NCBI RefSeq assembly: GCF_034259325.1
Contig: NZ_JAXIVS010000002.1
Span: 806,001 to 870,000, forward strand
From: Hyalangium ruber
Lineage (GTDB): Bacteria; Myxococcota; Myxococcia; Myxococcales; Myxococcaceae
Direction of reading: 5' to 3'
DNA: 64,000 bases
Under the pieces are notes generated by a model, which saw only the letters and a program-made list of their open reading frames with translations, was not told where the DNA came from and did no database searches. The position numbers were made by a program, and so were the translations under genes. Shown one piece after another: positions 44,201 through 52,805 of the stretch. Within the stretch, counting starts at the first letter, position 1. Each line of letters opens with the position of its first letter.

Positions 44201-45349
44201 ATGGCTCGTCAGCAGGGCAGGACGCGAGGGGCGGCAGGGCGCGGGAAGAAGGCGACGCGGCAGGTGGGCTACGCGGTGGTGGGCCTGGGGCACTTCGCGC
44301 AGGACGCGGTGCTGCCCGCCTTCGAGAACGCGAAGGACAACTCGCGGCTGGTGGCGCTGGTGAGTGGGGACCCGGAGAAGTCGCGCGAGCTGGGCGAGCG
44401 CCACGGCGTACCCGTGTTCGGCTACGACCGCTACGAGGAGTGCCTGGCGCTGCCGGAAGTGGAGGCGGTCTACATCGCGCTGCCCAACTCGCTGCACGCC
44501 GAGTACGCGGTGAAGGCGGCGCGAGCGGGGGTACACGTGCTGAGCGAGAAGCCGCTGGCCACCTCCGAGGCCGAGTGCCGGGAGATGATCCGCGCGTGCG
44601 AGGAGAACGACGTGCGGCTGATGACGGCCTACCGGCTACACTTCGAGCAGGCGAACCTCACGGCGGTGGAGGCGGTGCGTGAGGGGAAGATTGGAGACCC
44701 GCGCCTCTTCACCTCGACATTCAGCTTCCAGATTCAGGCGCCCAACATCCGGCTGGAGCGGGACAAGGGTGGCGGGGTGCTGTGGGACATCGGCGTGTAC
44801 TGCGTGAACGCCGCGCGCTACCTCTTCCGGGCCGAGCCCGTGGAGGTGTTCGCCTTCTGCGACAGGAGCGACGACGAGCGCTTCACGGAGACGGAGGAGG
44901 CGGCCTCGGTGGTGATGCGCTTCCCCGAGGGGAAGCTGGCGGCCTTCAACGTGAGCTTCGGGGCGGAGGCGGTGGCCACCTACCGGCTGGTGGGCACCGA
45001 GGGCGAGCTGAAGCTGGACAACGCCTATGAGTACAAGGGCGAGCTGCGCTGGGAACTCACCTCGCAGGGCAAGACGCGCAAGGGCAAGGTGAAGGAGCGG
45101 GACCAGATCGCCCCGGAGCTCCTCACCTTCAGCGACTGCATCCTGGAGGGGACGGAGCCGGAACCGAACGGTTGGGAGGGACTGGCGGACGTGCGCATCA
45201 TCTCGGCGCTGTACGAGTCGGCGCGCACGGGCCAGCCGGTGAAGCTGGAGCCCTTCGAGAAGCCGCAGCGGCCCACGAAGGAGCAGGAGCTGCACCGCCC
45301 GCCCTCGGAGGAGGCCGAGCTGGTGAACGTGGAGGCGCCGACGCAGTAG
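44201..45349 (+). CDS. Gfo/Idh/MocA family NAD(P)-dependent oxidoreductase
   Basis: A 382-residue protein with GGAGGAG before ATG 44201. A basic N-terminal tail of 20 residues precedes the Rossmann motif GYAVVGLGHFAQDAVLPAFE; then EAVYIALPNSLHAEYAVKAA and the family signature VLSEKPLATSEAEC (EKP Lys). The C-terminal part has GGGVLWDIGVYCVNAARYLF, the D-H/Y-type catalytic region typical of glucose-fructose oxidoreductase relatives. It probably oxidises or reduces a sugar or inositol; it has no Tat signal, so it is cytoplasmic. It is not in an obvious operon; the next gene is convergent, 3 bases away. Confidence 0.92.
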   Translation: MARQQGRTRGAAGRGKKATRQVGYAVVGLGHFAQDAVLPAFENAKDNSRLVALVSGDPEKSRELGERHGVPVFGYDRYEECLALPEVEAVYIALPNSLHAEYAVKAARAGVHVLSEKPLATSEAECREMIRACEENDVRLMTAYRLHFEQANLTAVEAVREGKIGDPRLFTSTFSFQIQAPNIRLERDKGGGVLWDIGVYCVNAARYLFRAEPVEVFAFCDRSDDERFTETEEAASVVMRFPEGKLAAFNVSFGAEAVATYRLVGTEGELKLDNAYEYKGELRWELTSQGKTRKGKVKERDQIAPELLTFSDCILEGTEPEPNGWEGLADVRIISALYESARTGQPVKLEPFEKPQRPTKEQELHRPPSEEAELVNVEAPTQ

Positions 45350-45352
45350 CGC

Positions 45353-46108
45353 CTACTCGGGCTCCGTACACAGCGCGTGCGGAGCACAGTAGACACCGGT
45401 GAGCGGCTCCCGGTCCTCGCGCCCGTGGAACTCGTGCCACCAGCGCGCCGCCTGCCAGATGGCCTCGGGGCAGCTGGAGCTGCTGGCGATGCCGGGCGTC
45501 AGCTCGAAGCCGGCGGCGCCCAGCACCACCTCCACCAACGCCGCCGAGGGCAGCCCCTGGCCGTCCAGCAGCGGGTTGCTCGCGCGGCCCGCGCCCCACA
45601 CGTACGGCAGCCAGCGCGTCACGAGGTCCACCGCGTCCAGCACGGCGCGCTGGTTCATGAAGCGCTGCAGCGCCTCGCGCACCGGCCCCGTTTCCACCGG
45701 CACGTGTACCAGGCCGATATTGGGGAAGCGCCCCGCGTCGTCATAGCGGCGCAGGTCCGCGCGCTGCACGGCGTTGGTCTTCGGCGGGTAGCCAAAGCCT
45801 CCGGTGGGGTCCAGGGAGATCTCCCAGGCCGTGGCCTCCGACAGCTCGGTGCTCCCGGGCTCCACCATCAGCACGTGGGACCAGCGGCTGGGCGTGAGGT
45901 CATGCCGCACCTGGGACTGCGCCACCCGCAGCCGGAAGGACACGGGGTCGCTGCCGCCCAGGAGCACCAGGGGTACACCGCCAGCCTTCTTGCCACGGGC
46001 CTTCAGCGCGCGCTGGAGCCAGGCGAGGTTGCTCTGGTTGCGCGCGCGGGGCTGGCCAACGAAGTGGGGATTGGGCGCGGACGCGGGGGAGGAGCGGATG
46101 TCGAGCAT
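45353..46108 (-). CDS. Hypothetical protein paired with the PhoD-like phosphatase gene
   Basis: A 251-residue protein; ATG 46108 has GAGG 6 bases upstream and lies 11 bases after the phosphatase stop on the same strand, so the two are co-transcribed. No signal peptide. Segments RHDLTPSRWSHVLMVEPGS and PYVWGAGRASNPLLDGQGLPSAALVEVVLGAAGF follow the order seen in NlpC/YiiX-like permuted papain-fold proteins, where a His-containing strand precedes a Cys-containing helix. The expected Cys is replaced here (LPSAALVE). If this reading is right it is a catalytically dead or altered member. Otherwise it is simply unassigned. Confidence 0.55.
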   Translation of the reverse strand: MLDIRSSPASAPNPHFVGQPRARNQSNLAWLQRALKARGKKAGGVPLVLLGGSDPVSFRLRVAQSQVRHDLTPSRWSHVLMVEPGSTELSEATAWEISLDPTGGFGYPPKTNAVQRADLRRYDDAGRFPNIGLVHVPVETGPVREALQRFMNQRAVLDAVDLVTRWLPYVWGAGRASNPLLDGQGLPSAALVEVVLGAAGFELTPGIASSSSCPEAIWQAARWWHEFHGREDREPLTGVYCAPHALCTEPE

Positions 46109-46119
46109 GACAGACCTCG

Positions 46120-47568
46120 CTAGCGGTGGCGGAGGACGAAGGGGGCGACGACGTTGGGCGGAGTACCGGGCTCCAGCGGGAAGTAGCGCGGAGTCACTTC
46201 GAGGCTGTCGCCGTGGCGCCGGAACGACAGCAGGCACACGTTGTTGCCGCGGTGCCGGTAGAGGGTGCTCACCTGGAAGGGAGCGCGCGTGCCCTCCACC
46301 TCCATGATGCCGCCGAGGAGGGTGGCGTCCGAGTGCCGGAACCACCGGTCCTTCTTGGTGGAGAAGGTGTCCTTGAAGCGGCTCCACTGATCGGAGCCCG
46401 GCGTCTCCACCAGCGCGGTGGGCGAGCTGATCACCTCGTACATCCGCGCCGTGGAGGCGAGCGCGTCCCGCGGCTCGAAGCGCACCACCCGACCCCAGTG
46501 CATGTCGCCGGTGAGCAGCAGCACGTCTCCCGCCTCACGCATGAGTCGATCCAGCTCGCCCATGAGGAACCGGTAGTCGCCATAGTTGTTCATGGTCGAG
46601 TCGCCGAAGCGGCGATTCACATCACCCGCCTTGGGCATGAACAGGGACTGACCAGTGGCGAAGACGCCCAGCTTGCGATCGCGGATGCAGCCTGACACCC
46701 AGGCGGACAGCGCGTCCCTGGCCTCCGGCGTCATGGTGAAGCGGAAGTTCGCGTCGCGCCAGGAGCGCGCATCCAGGAGGAAAAACGAGAGCGGCTCCAC
46801 GTCGAACTGCACGGGAGTGCCCACGGGGGTGGGCTGCACGTGCTGGAAGTGGCCGTACAGCATGCGCGCCACCTCGCCCCACGCGTCGCGCCCCGACTGC
46901 GTCCAGGTGTTCTGGATGTGCGCCGCGGGCATGGGGAAGTTGTTCCAGTAGTCGTGGTCGTCCGGCACGCACGCGTACGGGGCGCTGTGCAACACCTTGG
47001 CGTACGCGCTCGCCTCGAACCAGTTGCGGGCGTAGTCCTCCTCGAACTTGCGGGCCAGCGCGGGGCGCGCCAGGGGGAAGTCCTTGATGGGCGGCAGGTC
47101 CAGGTACACCTGGTCGCCTGCCAGGAGCAGCATGTCCGGCGTGTAGCCGCGCAGCACCGCGTCCAGGGAGATGCCCGCCAGGCCCTTCTTGTCCTCCGAC
47201 CAGTAGAAGCAGGAGGCCAGCATCAGGTGGAAGGCCTTGTCCAACCCGAAGGGCACCGTGTTCGGCAGGGCGCGCAGCGTCTCGGTGATGGGCGGAGCGC
47301 CGTCCAGGCTCACACTCACCCGGAAGGGGCGAGGGATGCGGACGTCCACGGGAAAGTCATAGAGGCCGGCGAAGACACGGGGCGAATCTCCGCCGAGGAA
47401 CGGACCGGAGCGCACACTCTTGATGGGGCGCAGGACCTCGGGCTGGGCGGGTTGGCCATCGAGGCTCCAGCTCAGCGTGGGCGCCGTGGTGCGCGCTCTC
47501 GCGCCGAGCCAGACGCGCAGGCGCCCGGGCCCGCCAGCGCACGCATGAAGGACGACGGTGGCGCTCAT
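46120..47568 (-). CDS. PhoD-like (alkaline phosphatase D family) metallophosphatase
   Basis: A 482-residue protein, ATG 47568. The metal-binding motifs of the PhoD/metallophosphatase family are present: LASCFYWSED, PDMLLLAGDQVYLDLPP, ACVPDDHDYWNNFPM, SFFLLDARSWRDANF and VLLLTGDMHWGRVVRF. The N-terminal 110 residues are a beta domain. Unlike secreted PhoD there is no Tat leader, so it probably acts in the cytoplasm, perhaps as a phosphodiesterase. It is followed by the hypothetical gene at 45353-46108. The upstream gap (47569-47698) is shared with the divergent VWA gene. Confidence 0.87.
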   Translation of the reverse strand: MSATVVLHACAGGPGRLRVWLGARARTTAPTLSWSLDGQPAQPEVLRPIKSVRSGPFLGGDSPRVFAGLYDFPVDVRIPRPFRVSVSLDGAPPITETLRALPNTVPFGLDKAFHLMLASCFYWSEDKKGLAGISLDAVLRGYTPDMLLLAGDQVYLDLPPIKDFPLARPALARKFEEDYARNWFEASAYAKVLHSAPYACVPDDHDYWNNFPMPAAHIQNTWTQSGRDAWGEVARMLYGHFQHVQPTPVGTPVQFDVEPLSFFLLDARSWRDANFRFTMTPEARDALSAWVSGCIRDRKLGVFATGQSLFMPKAGDVNRRFGDSTMNNYGDYRFLMGELDRLMREAGDVLLLTGDMHWGRVVRFEPRDALASTARMYEVISSPTALVETPGSDQWSRFKDTFSTKKDRWFRHSDATLLGGIMEVEGTRAPFQVSTLYRHRGNNVCLLSFRRHGDSLEVTPRYFPLEPGTPPNVVAPFVLRHR

Positions 47569-47698
47569 GTCTCCCCCAAGGCGCTGCGGGTCCAGCCAAT
47601 TGGATTAGCACGCGGGTCCCACCGTTCGCCATCCGTGAGAGCCGCGGGCTATCCTCCAGTGCACGCAATTCCAACCGCGTCGCAGCAAGGGAGGCCCC

Positions 47699-48748
47699 AT
47701 GGCCGAGAGCAAGAGCGATTCACTCGTCAACCACATCTGTTTCGTGGTGGACCGCAGTGGCTCGATGAGCAGCATCAAGCCCCAGGTGGTGCGCGTCTTC
47801 AACGAGCAGCTCAAGACGGTGCAGCGCAACGCGAAGTCGGCCGGGCAGGAGACCTTCTTCAGCACCTTCATGTTCCACAGCAAGGTGGACGCGCCGCGCC
47901 ACTTCGCCGCCCCCGTGGCGCGCGTGCCCAAGCTGGCGGCCAAGGACTTCAAGCCCACCGGCCTCACCGCGCTGCAGGACGCGGTGGGTACCGCCATCAC
48001 CCGCCTTCAGAAGGCCAAGGGCGCGAAGGACAAGAACACCAGCTTCCTGCTCATCGTCATCACCGACGGGGCGGAGAACAACTCGCGCCACTACAAGACG
48101 AAGCTCAAGGGCCTCATCCAGCAGGTGCAGAAGACGGGCCGCTGGAGCCTGGCCTTCCTGGTACCGCCGGGCAACGAGCGCTCGCTGACGCGCTTCGGCA
48201 TCCCCAAGGGCAACGTCACCAGCTGGGACGCCACGGTGAAGGGCACCAAGGTGATGGACGAGAAGCTGTCGGCGGGCCTGTCCACCTTCTACAAGGCGCG
48301 CGCCAGCGGGCAAAAGTCGGTCAACGCGTTCTTCACCACGGACATGACCAAGGTGGACATCAAGAGCCTCACGGGCTTGAAGAACGTGTCCAAGGGCTTC
48401 TCGCAGTGGACGGTGGACAAGGAGCGCTCCATCCGCGAGTTCGTCAACGGCAAGCTCCAGGCGAGCCCCGCGCTGCGCAAGAAGCTGGGCAATGAGTACA
48501 AGCCGGGCAAGGGTTTCTACGAGCTGACCAAGCCGGAGACGATCCAGCCGAGGAAGAACCTGGCCATCATGGACAAGGCCACCAAGGCCATCTTCGGCGG
48601 AGACCACGCGCGCAAGGTGCTGGGCATGCCGGGTGGGGCCAACGTGCGGGTGAAGCCGGGCAACCACCTCAACTACGCCATCTTCGTGGAGAGCACCTCC
48701 ACCAACCGCAAGCTGGTGCGCGGCACCACCCTGCTCTACCAGCACTGA
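47699..48748 (+). CDS. VWA-domain protein
   Basis: A 349-residue soluble protein with GGGAGG before ATG 47699. A von Willebrand A domain fills residues 8-215, with the metal-ion site complete: CFVVDRSGSMSS (DxSxS), FKPTGLTALQDAVG (Thr) and LIVITDGAENNSRHY (Asp). The C-terminal 130 residues are basic and helical without a recognised domain (LTGLKNVSKGFSQWTVDKER, LGNEYKPGKGFYELTKP). No signal peptide, so it is a cytoplasmic protein-binding module. No MoxR ATPase or TerD-type partner is adjacent. Its partners are unknown. Confidence 0.85.
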   Translation: MAESKSDSLVNHICFVVDRSGSMSSIKPQVVRVFNEQLKTVQRNAKSAGQETFFSTFMFHSKVDAPRHFAAPVARVPKLAAKDFKPTGLTALQDAVGTAITRLQKAKGAKDKNTSFLLIVITDGAENNSRHYKTKLKGLIQQVQKTGRWSLAFLVPPGNERSLTRFGIPKGNVTSWDATVKGTKVMDEKLSAGLSTFYKARASGQKSVNAFFTTDMTKVDIKSLTGLKNVSKGFSQWTVDKERSIREFVNGKLQASPALRKKLGNEYKPGKGFYELTKPETIQPRKNLAIMDKATKAIFGGDHARKVLGMPGGANVRVKPGNHLNYAIFVESTSTNRKLVRGTTLLYQH

Positions 48749-48823
48749 GCCAGCGCGAGAGCCCGGCCCCTCGGCCGCCTCACATCACTCCGGGCCCATG
48801 TCCACCTTTGCCAAGAGGTGGAC

Positions 48824-49981
48824 ATGCCCCGCAGCTTCGCCATCACCACATCCGCTCCCTCGCTCCAACTGAACGGCACAGGGCGCGGCGAGTTCACCTT
48901 CACCGTCTCCAACACGCTGGCCCGGCCGGTACGGGTCCGTGCCGTGCTCGAGCCGGAAGGTTCGCTACCACGCGGCTGGCTGATGATCGAGGGAGAGACC
49001 GAGCGGGAGCTCGCCCCCGATGGTACCCAGAGCTACGGGGTGAAGCTCCTGGTGCCTCCGGGCACTCCCGAGGGGAGCTACGCCTTCCGTCTCATCATCG
49101 CGGACGTCGCCAACCCCGACGAGGAGTTCGCCATCGGGCCGCTGGTGAACTTCCAGCTCCAGCGCCCCGCCCCGGTGGTCCCGAAGAAGAAGTTTCCCCT
49201 GTGGATCGCCCTGCTGGCGGCCGGGGTGCTCCTCATCACCGCGGGCGCCATCACCGCGGGCGTACTCCTGAGGGACGACGAGGAGCCGGGCTTGGGCGGC
49301 TCGGGCTCCGAGCCGACGGTGTTCCTGCGCTTCGACGGGCAGAACGACTATGTCGACCTGGGCGACCCACCGGCCCTCACCTTCCCGGGCACGGTCACGA
49401 TGGAGGCGTGGATCCGCCCTCGGAGCATGGGCCCTGGCCTCTTCCAGAACATCCTCTCCCACGGCTACACCCTCGCCCCGAACGGTGAGCTCGTCCTGCG
49501 AATCGCCTCCGGGCAGTACCAGATCGTCTCCTGGAACGGCGTCAGCTTCTTCGCGGCGGCGCCCGTGCCTCCGGAGGACCTCGGTCAATGGGTCCACCTG
49601 GCTGGGGTGTACGACGGCACCCAGTGGCACCTCTACCGCAACGGCACCGAGCTGGTCGCCTCGGCCTCCACGGTCGGCGCCTTGTCCTTCACCGCCCCGT
49701 GGGCCATCGGGGCGCGCGGTGGTGGCACCGAACGCTTCTTCCAGGGGGACATCGCCGAGGTGCGCCTGTGGCGCGTCGCGCGCACCCCGGAGCAACTCCG
49801 TGACGACATGCGTCGTACCCTCGACGGCAATGAGGAGGGGCTCGTCGGGTACTGGCCCCTGAACGAAGGGCGAAGCACCCTGGCCCGAGACCGTTCCCCG
49901 AGCGAGGCGCACGGCGTGCTTCGCGGCCCTACATGGAGTGTTCCCTCGGGAGGGACCGAGGGGCAGACGAGCTCGCGGTAG
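48824..49981 (+). CDS. Membrane-anchored LamG-type concanavalin-like protein
   Basis: A 385-residue protein; ATG 48824 has GAGG 6 bases upstream (GTG 48818 also in frame). Residues 5-115 are a beta-sandwich like an NPCBM/CARDB-type stalk (GRGEFTFTVSNTLARPVRVR, YGVKLLVPPGTPEGSYAFRL). One membrane helix follows (FPLWIALLAAGVLLITAGAI). Residues 165-375 are a LamG/concanavalin-like domain (FDGQNDYVDLGDPPALTFPG, VTMEAWIRPRSMGPG, GQWVHLAGVYDGTQWHLYRNG, GDIAEVRLWRVARTPEQ, LVGYWPLNEG). The central helix puts the two domains on opposite sides of the inner membrane, with LamG probably in the periplasm. A carbohydrate or protein ligand is likely. Confidence 0.82.
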   Translation: MPRSFAITTSAPSLQLNGTGRGEFTFTVSNTLARPVRVRAVLEPEGSLPRGWLMIEGETERELAPDGTQSYGVKLLVPPGTPEGSYAFRLIIADVANPDEEFAIGPLVNFQLQRPAPVVPKKKFPLWIALLAAGVLLITAGAITAGVLLRDDEEPGLGGSGSEPTVFLRFDGQNDYVDLGDPPALTFPGTVTMEAWIRPRSMGPGLFQNILSHGYTLAPNGELVLRIASGQYQIVSWNGVSFFAAAPVPPEDLGQWVHLAGVYDGTQWHLYRNGTELVASASTVGALSFTAPWAIGARGGGTERFFQGDIAEVRLWRVARTPEQLRDDMRRTLDGNEEGLVGYWPLNEGRSTLARDRSPSEAHGVLRGPTWSVPSGGTEGQTSSR

Positions 49982-50053
49982 CGGGGCGCCCACCAGGCGG
50001 GCGGCCATGATGTGGGTGGGAAGCGTGCGGGCGAACAGCGTATCGTCCGTCCC

Positions 50054-51940
50054 ATGTCCCGAGACGTGTTCATCACCAGCCTGGGCAAGTTCCTGCCCGG
50101 CGAGCCCATCTCCAATGAGCAGATGGAAGAGTATCTCGGCAAGGTTCGGGGGCGACCCTCCCGTGCGCGCAGCCGGGTGCTGTCGCAGAACGGCATCAAG
50201 AGCCGCTACTACGCCATCGATCGGGAGCAGCGCTCGCGCTACCGCAACTGGGACCTGGCCGTGAACGCCATCCAGGATGCGCTCTCGCGCTCGCCCATCA
50301 CCCTGAGCGAGATGGACCTGCTGGTCACCGCCACCACCCAGGCGGACCTGGTGCTGCCCGGCTTCGCCAGTCAGGTCCACCGCGCGCTGGGCGGGCCCGC
50401 GTGTGAGCTGGCCTCGCTGCACGGCATCTGCTCGGCCGGCATGCAGGCGCTGCGCACCGCCACGCTCCAGGTGGCCACGGGTGAGGCCGAGCGCGCCGTC
50501 GTGTGCGCCAGCGAGCTGGTGAGCCGGCTGCTCAAGGCGGGCCACTACGAGGAGGTGGCCGGGGACAAGGACGCGCTGCCCTTCGACGCCGAGTTCCTGC
50601 GCTGGATGCTGTCGGACGGCGCGGGCGCCGCGGTGCTCCAGGACAAGCCGCACCCCACGCGGATGAGCCTCAAGGTGGACTTCATCGACATCCGCTCGCA
50701 CGCCAACAAGTACGAGCTGGGCATGTACGTGGGAGCCAACCGGGGCAAGGACGGCGGCTTCGGCACGGGGTGGATCGACTACAACTCCTTCAGCGAGGCA
50801 GCCGCCGCGGGCGTCTTCACCATCAAGCAGGACATCCGGCGGCTGGAGTCGCTGGTGACGCTGGGGGTGGACGGCTTCTTCGCGCTGGTGGACCAGGGGC
50901 GAATCAAGCCCAAGGAGATCGACTGGTTCGTCGTCCACTTCTCCTCGCACTACTTCAAGCAGCCCATCGTCAGCCTGCTGGAGAAAGGCGGGATTCACAT
51001 CCCCGAGGAGCGCTGGTTCAGCAACCTCTCCACGCGCGGTAACACAGGGTGTGCCTCCATCTTCCTCATGCTCGAGGAGCTGCTGAACGAGGGCCGCTTC
51101 CGTCCCGGTGAGCGCGTCTTCTGCATGGTCCCCGAGAGCGGCGGCTTCATCACCTGCTACGCCATGCTCACGGTGGTGGCGCCCTCCCGCGCCGCCGTGC
51201 CCGAGCTGTCCAGCGCCGCGCCCGCGCCGATGGCCGAACCCGGTCCGCTGCCGCTCGCGCCCAAGGAGGGCGGAGACCCGGTGCGCGAGAAGCTCGTGCG
51301 AGAGCTGACGCACGTGTGGGTGGACTTCGAGGCGAAGCTGCAGAAGGTGCCCGTCATCGAGAAGCTGGTGCGAGGCGTGTTCACGGTGGAGGACTACCGG
51401 GAGCTGCTCATCAACATGCGCCAGCAGGTGGTGGAGGGCTCGCGGTGGATCGCTCGGGCGGCCTCCAGCATCACCGCCGAGCACCTGGCGTTGCGCTCCT
51501 CGTTCATCCGCCACGCGCGCGACGAGCACCGCGACTACGAGATGCTGGAGCGGCACTACGTCTCGGTGGGCGGCACGCAGGAGGCCATCACCCGCGCGCC
51601 GAAGAACATCGGCAGCGAGGCGCTCTCGGCGTGGATGTTCCACCGGGCGAGCCAGGAGAACCCGTTCGACCTGCTGGGCGCGATGTTCATCATCGAGGGC
51701 CTGGGCAACCGGGTGGCGCGGCGCTGGGGCCTGGCGATTCGGGAGCAGCTCGGGCTGCAGGACGAGCAGGTGCGTTTCTTCCTGTACCACGGGGACAACG
51801 ACGCCACGCACCTGGACCGGCTGGAGGGCGCGCTGGGGTCGGGCATCCTCACGCCGGAGCTGGCCGCGCGCATCGTGAAGACAGCGAAGGTGACGGCGCG
51901 ACTGTACCTCTTGCAGCTCGAGGAGCTGGGCCATGTTTGA
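50054..51940 (+). CDS. Beta-ketoacyl synthase III fused to a haem-oxygenase-like diiron domain
   Basis: A 628-residue protein; ATG 50054 (MSRDVFITSLGKFLPGEPIS). Residues 1-385 are a KAS III/OleA-type thiolase fold with Cys 126 (ELASLHGICSAGMQAL), His 295 (WFVVHFSSHYFKQP) and Asn 330 (LSTRGNTGCASIF), so condensation is likely. After a Pro/Ala linker, residues 415-625 are an all-helical haem-oxygenase-like (TenA_2/UndA-like) domain. Its metal-ligand-type segments are QQVVEGSRWIARAA, RHARDEHRDYEMLE, FIIEGLGNRVARRWG and YHGDNDATHLDRLE. Diiron relatives oxidise or decarboxylate fatty acids and amino acids. A coupled condensation/oxidation of an acyl chain is inferred. The desaturase gene overlaps its stop by 8 bases. 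Confidence 0.82.
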   Translation: MSRDVFITSLGKFLPGEPISNEQMEEYLGKVRGRPSRARSRVLSQNGIKSRYYAIDREQRSRYRNWDLAVNAIQDALSRSPITLSEMDLLVTATTQADLVLPGFASQVHRALGGPACELASLHGICSAGMQALRTATLQVATGEAERAVVCASELVSRLLKAGHYEEVAGDKDALPFDAEFLRWMLSDGAGAAVLQDKPHPTRMSLKVDFIDIRSHANKYELGMYVGANRGKDGGFGTGWIDYNSFSEAAAAGVFTIKQDIRRLESLVTLGVDGFFALVDQGRIKPKEIDWFVVHFSSHYFKQPIVSLLEKGGIHIPEERWFSNLSTRGNTGCASIFLMLEELLNEGRFRPGERVFCMVPESGGFITCYAMLTVVAPSRAAVPELSSAAPAPMAEPGPLPLAPKEGGDPVREKLVRELTHVWVDFEAKLQKVPVIEKLVRGVFTVEDYRELLINMRQQVVEGSRWIARAASSITAEHLALRSSFIRHARDEHRDYEMLERHYVSVGGTQEAITRAPKNIGSEALSAWMFHRASQENPFDLLGAMFIIEGLGNRVARRWGLAIREQLGLQDEQVRFFLYHGDNDATHLDRLEGALGSGILTPELAARIVKTAKVTARLYLLQLEELGHV

Positions 51941-52805
51941 GCGACTGCATCCGCTGTGGCTGATTCCCTTCTGCGTGGGTTACTTCCTAGCGGCGGGCAT
52001 GGCCATCAACGTGGCCTACCACCGGGTGCTCTCGCACCGCTCGCTCACGCTCAACCGCTGGCTGGAGCGGGCATTCGTCACGCTGGGGATTCCGGCGGGC
52101 ACGCCCATCCAGTGGGCGGGCAACCACCGCTGGCACCACGGACACACGGACGTGGAGGGAGACCCGCACTCGCCCGTGCGGGACGGGTTCTGGTGGGCGC
52201 ACGTGGGCTGGTACATCGGCACGCGCAACCCGGTCATCTGCTTCCTGTACTCCATCGCCGGCCCGCTGCGGGTGCTCTATGACGGGTGGAACCGGCCGCG
52301 CACCAACCAGCAGTACAACCACCTGGCCAAGGACGTGGCGGCGGACCCCTGGTACCGCTTCGTCAGCCGGCCGGGGCCGTACCTGGTCCTGTGCATCCTC
52401 CATGTGGTGGTGCCCTTGGGTGGCGCGTGGCTGCTCTTCGGGCCCGTGGGCGTGGCGGCGGCCTGGATCATGCTGGTGCTCATCTTCAACCTGGGGGATG
52501 CCATCGACAGCGTGACGCACCTGTGGGGCGAGCGCCCGTATGCCGAGGTCCACCAGGCCCGCAACAACCTGTTCATGGGCTTCGCCACGCTGGGCGAGGG
52601 CTGGCACGCCAACCACCACAGCTTCCCCGCCAGCGCGCGCCACGGGCTCTTGCCGGGCCAGTTCGACTTCACCTGGTGCGTGCTGCGCCTCTTCGAGCGG
52701 CTGGGACTCGCCAAGGACCTGCGCGTGCCGAGTCAGGCCGAAATCGAAGCGCGCATGCACAGCCCTGCCCCCTCCTCTCCCATCCGCGTGAGCCTGCCTC
52801 AATGA
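51933..52805 (+). CDS. Membrane fatty-acid desaturase
   Basis: A 290-residue integral membrane protein, ATG 51933 overlapping the ketosynthase stop. The three His boxes of acyl-CoA/acyl-lipid desaturases are intact: YHRVLSHRSL (HxxxxH), GNHRWHHGHTD (HxxHH) and GEGWHANHHSFP (HxxHH). Four hydrophobic helices are expected (IPFCVGYFLAAGMAINVAY, VICFLYSIAGPLRVLYDG, YLVLCILHVVVPLGGAWLLF, VAAAWIMLVLIFNLGDAI). It inserts a double bond with a diiron centre and O2. The next start overlaps its stop (ATGA). In this operon it probably acts on the acyl substrate or product of the ketosynthase fusion. Confidence 0.93.
   Translation: MFERLHPLWLIPFCVGYFLAAGMAINVAYHRVLSHRSLTLNRWLERAFVTLGIPAGTPIQWAGNHRWHHGHTDVEGDPHSPVRDGFWWAHVGWYIGTRNPVICFLYSIAGPLRVLYDGWNRPRTNQQYNHLAKDVAADPWYRFVSRPGPYLVLCILHVVVPLGGAWLLFGPVGVAAAWIMLVLIFNLGDAIDSVTHLWGERPYAEVHQARNNLFMGFATLGEGWHANHHSFPASARHGLLPGQFDFTWCVLRLFERLGLAKDLRVPSQAEIEARMHSPAPSSPIRVSLPQ

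Noticed and set aside
48965-51934. 989-codon minus-strand frame
   Set aside because: It is antisense to the LamG and ketosynthase-fusion genes; its His/Arg/Leu-rich translation matches no protein type.
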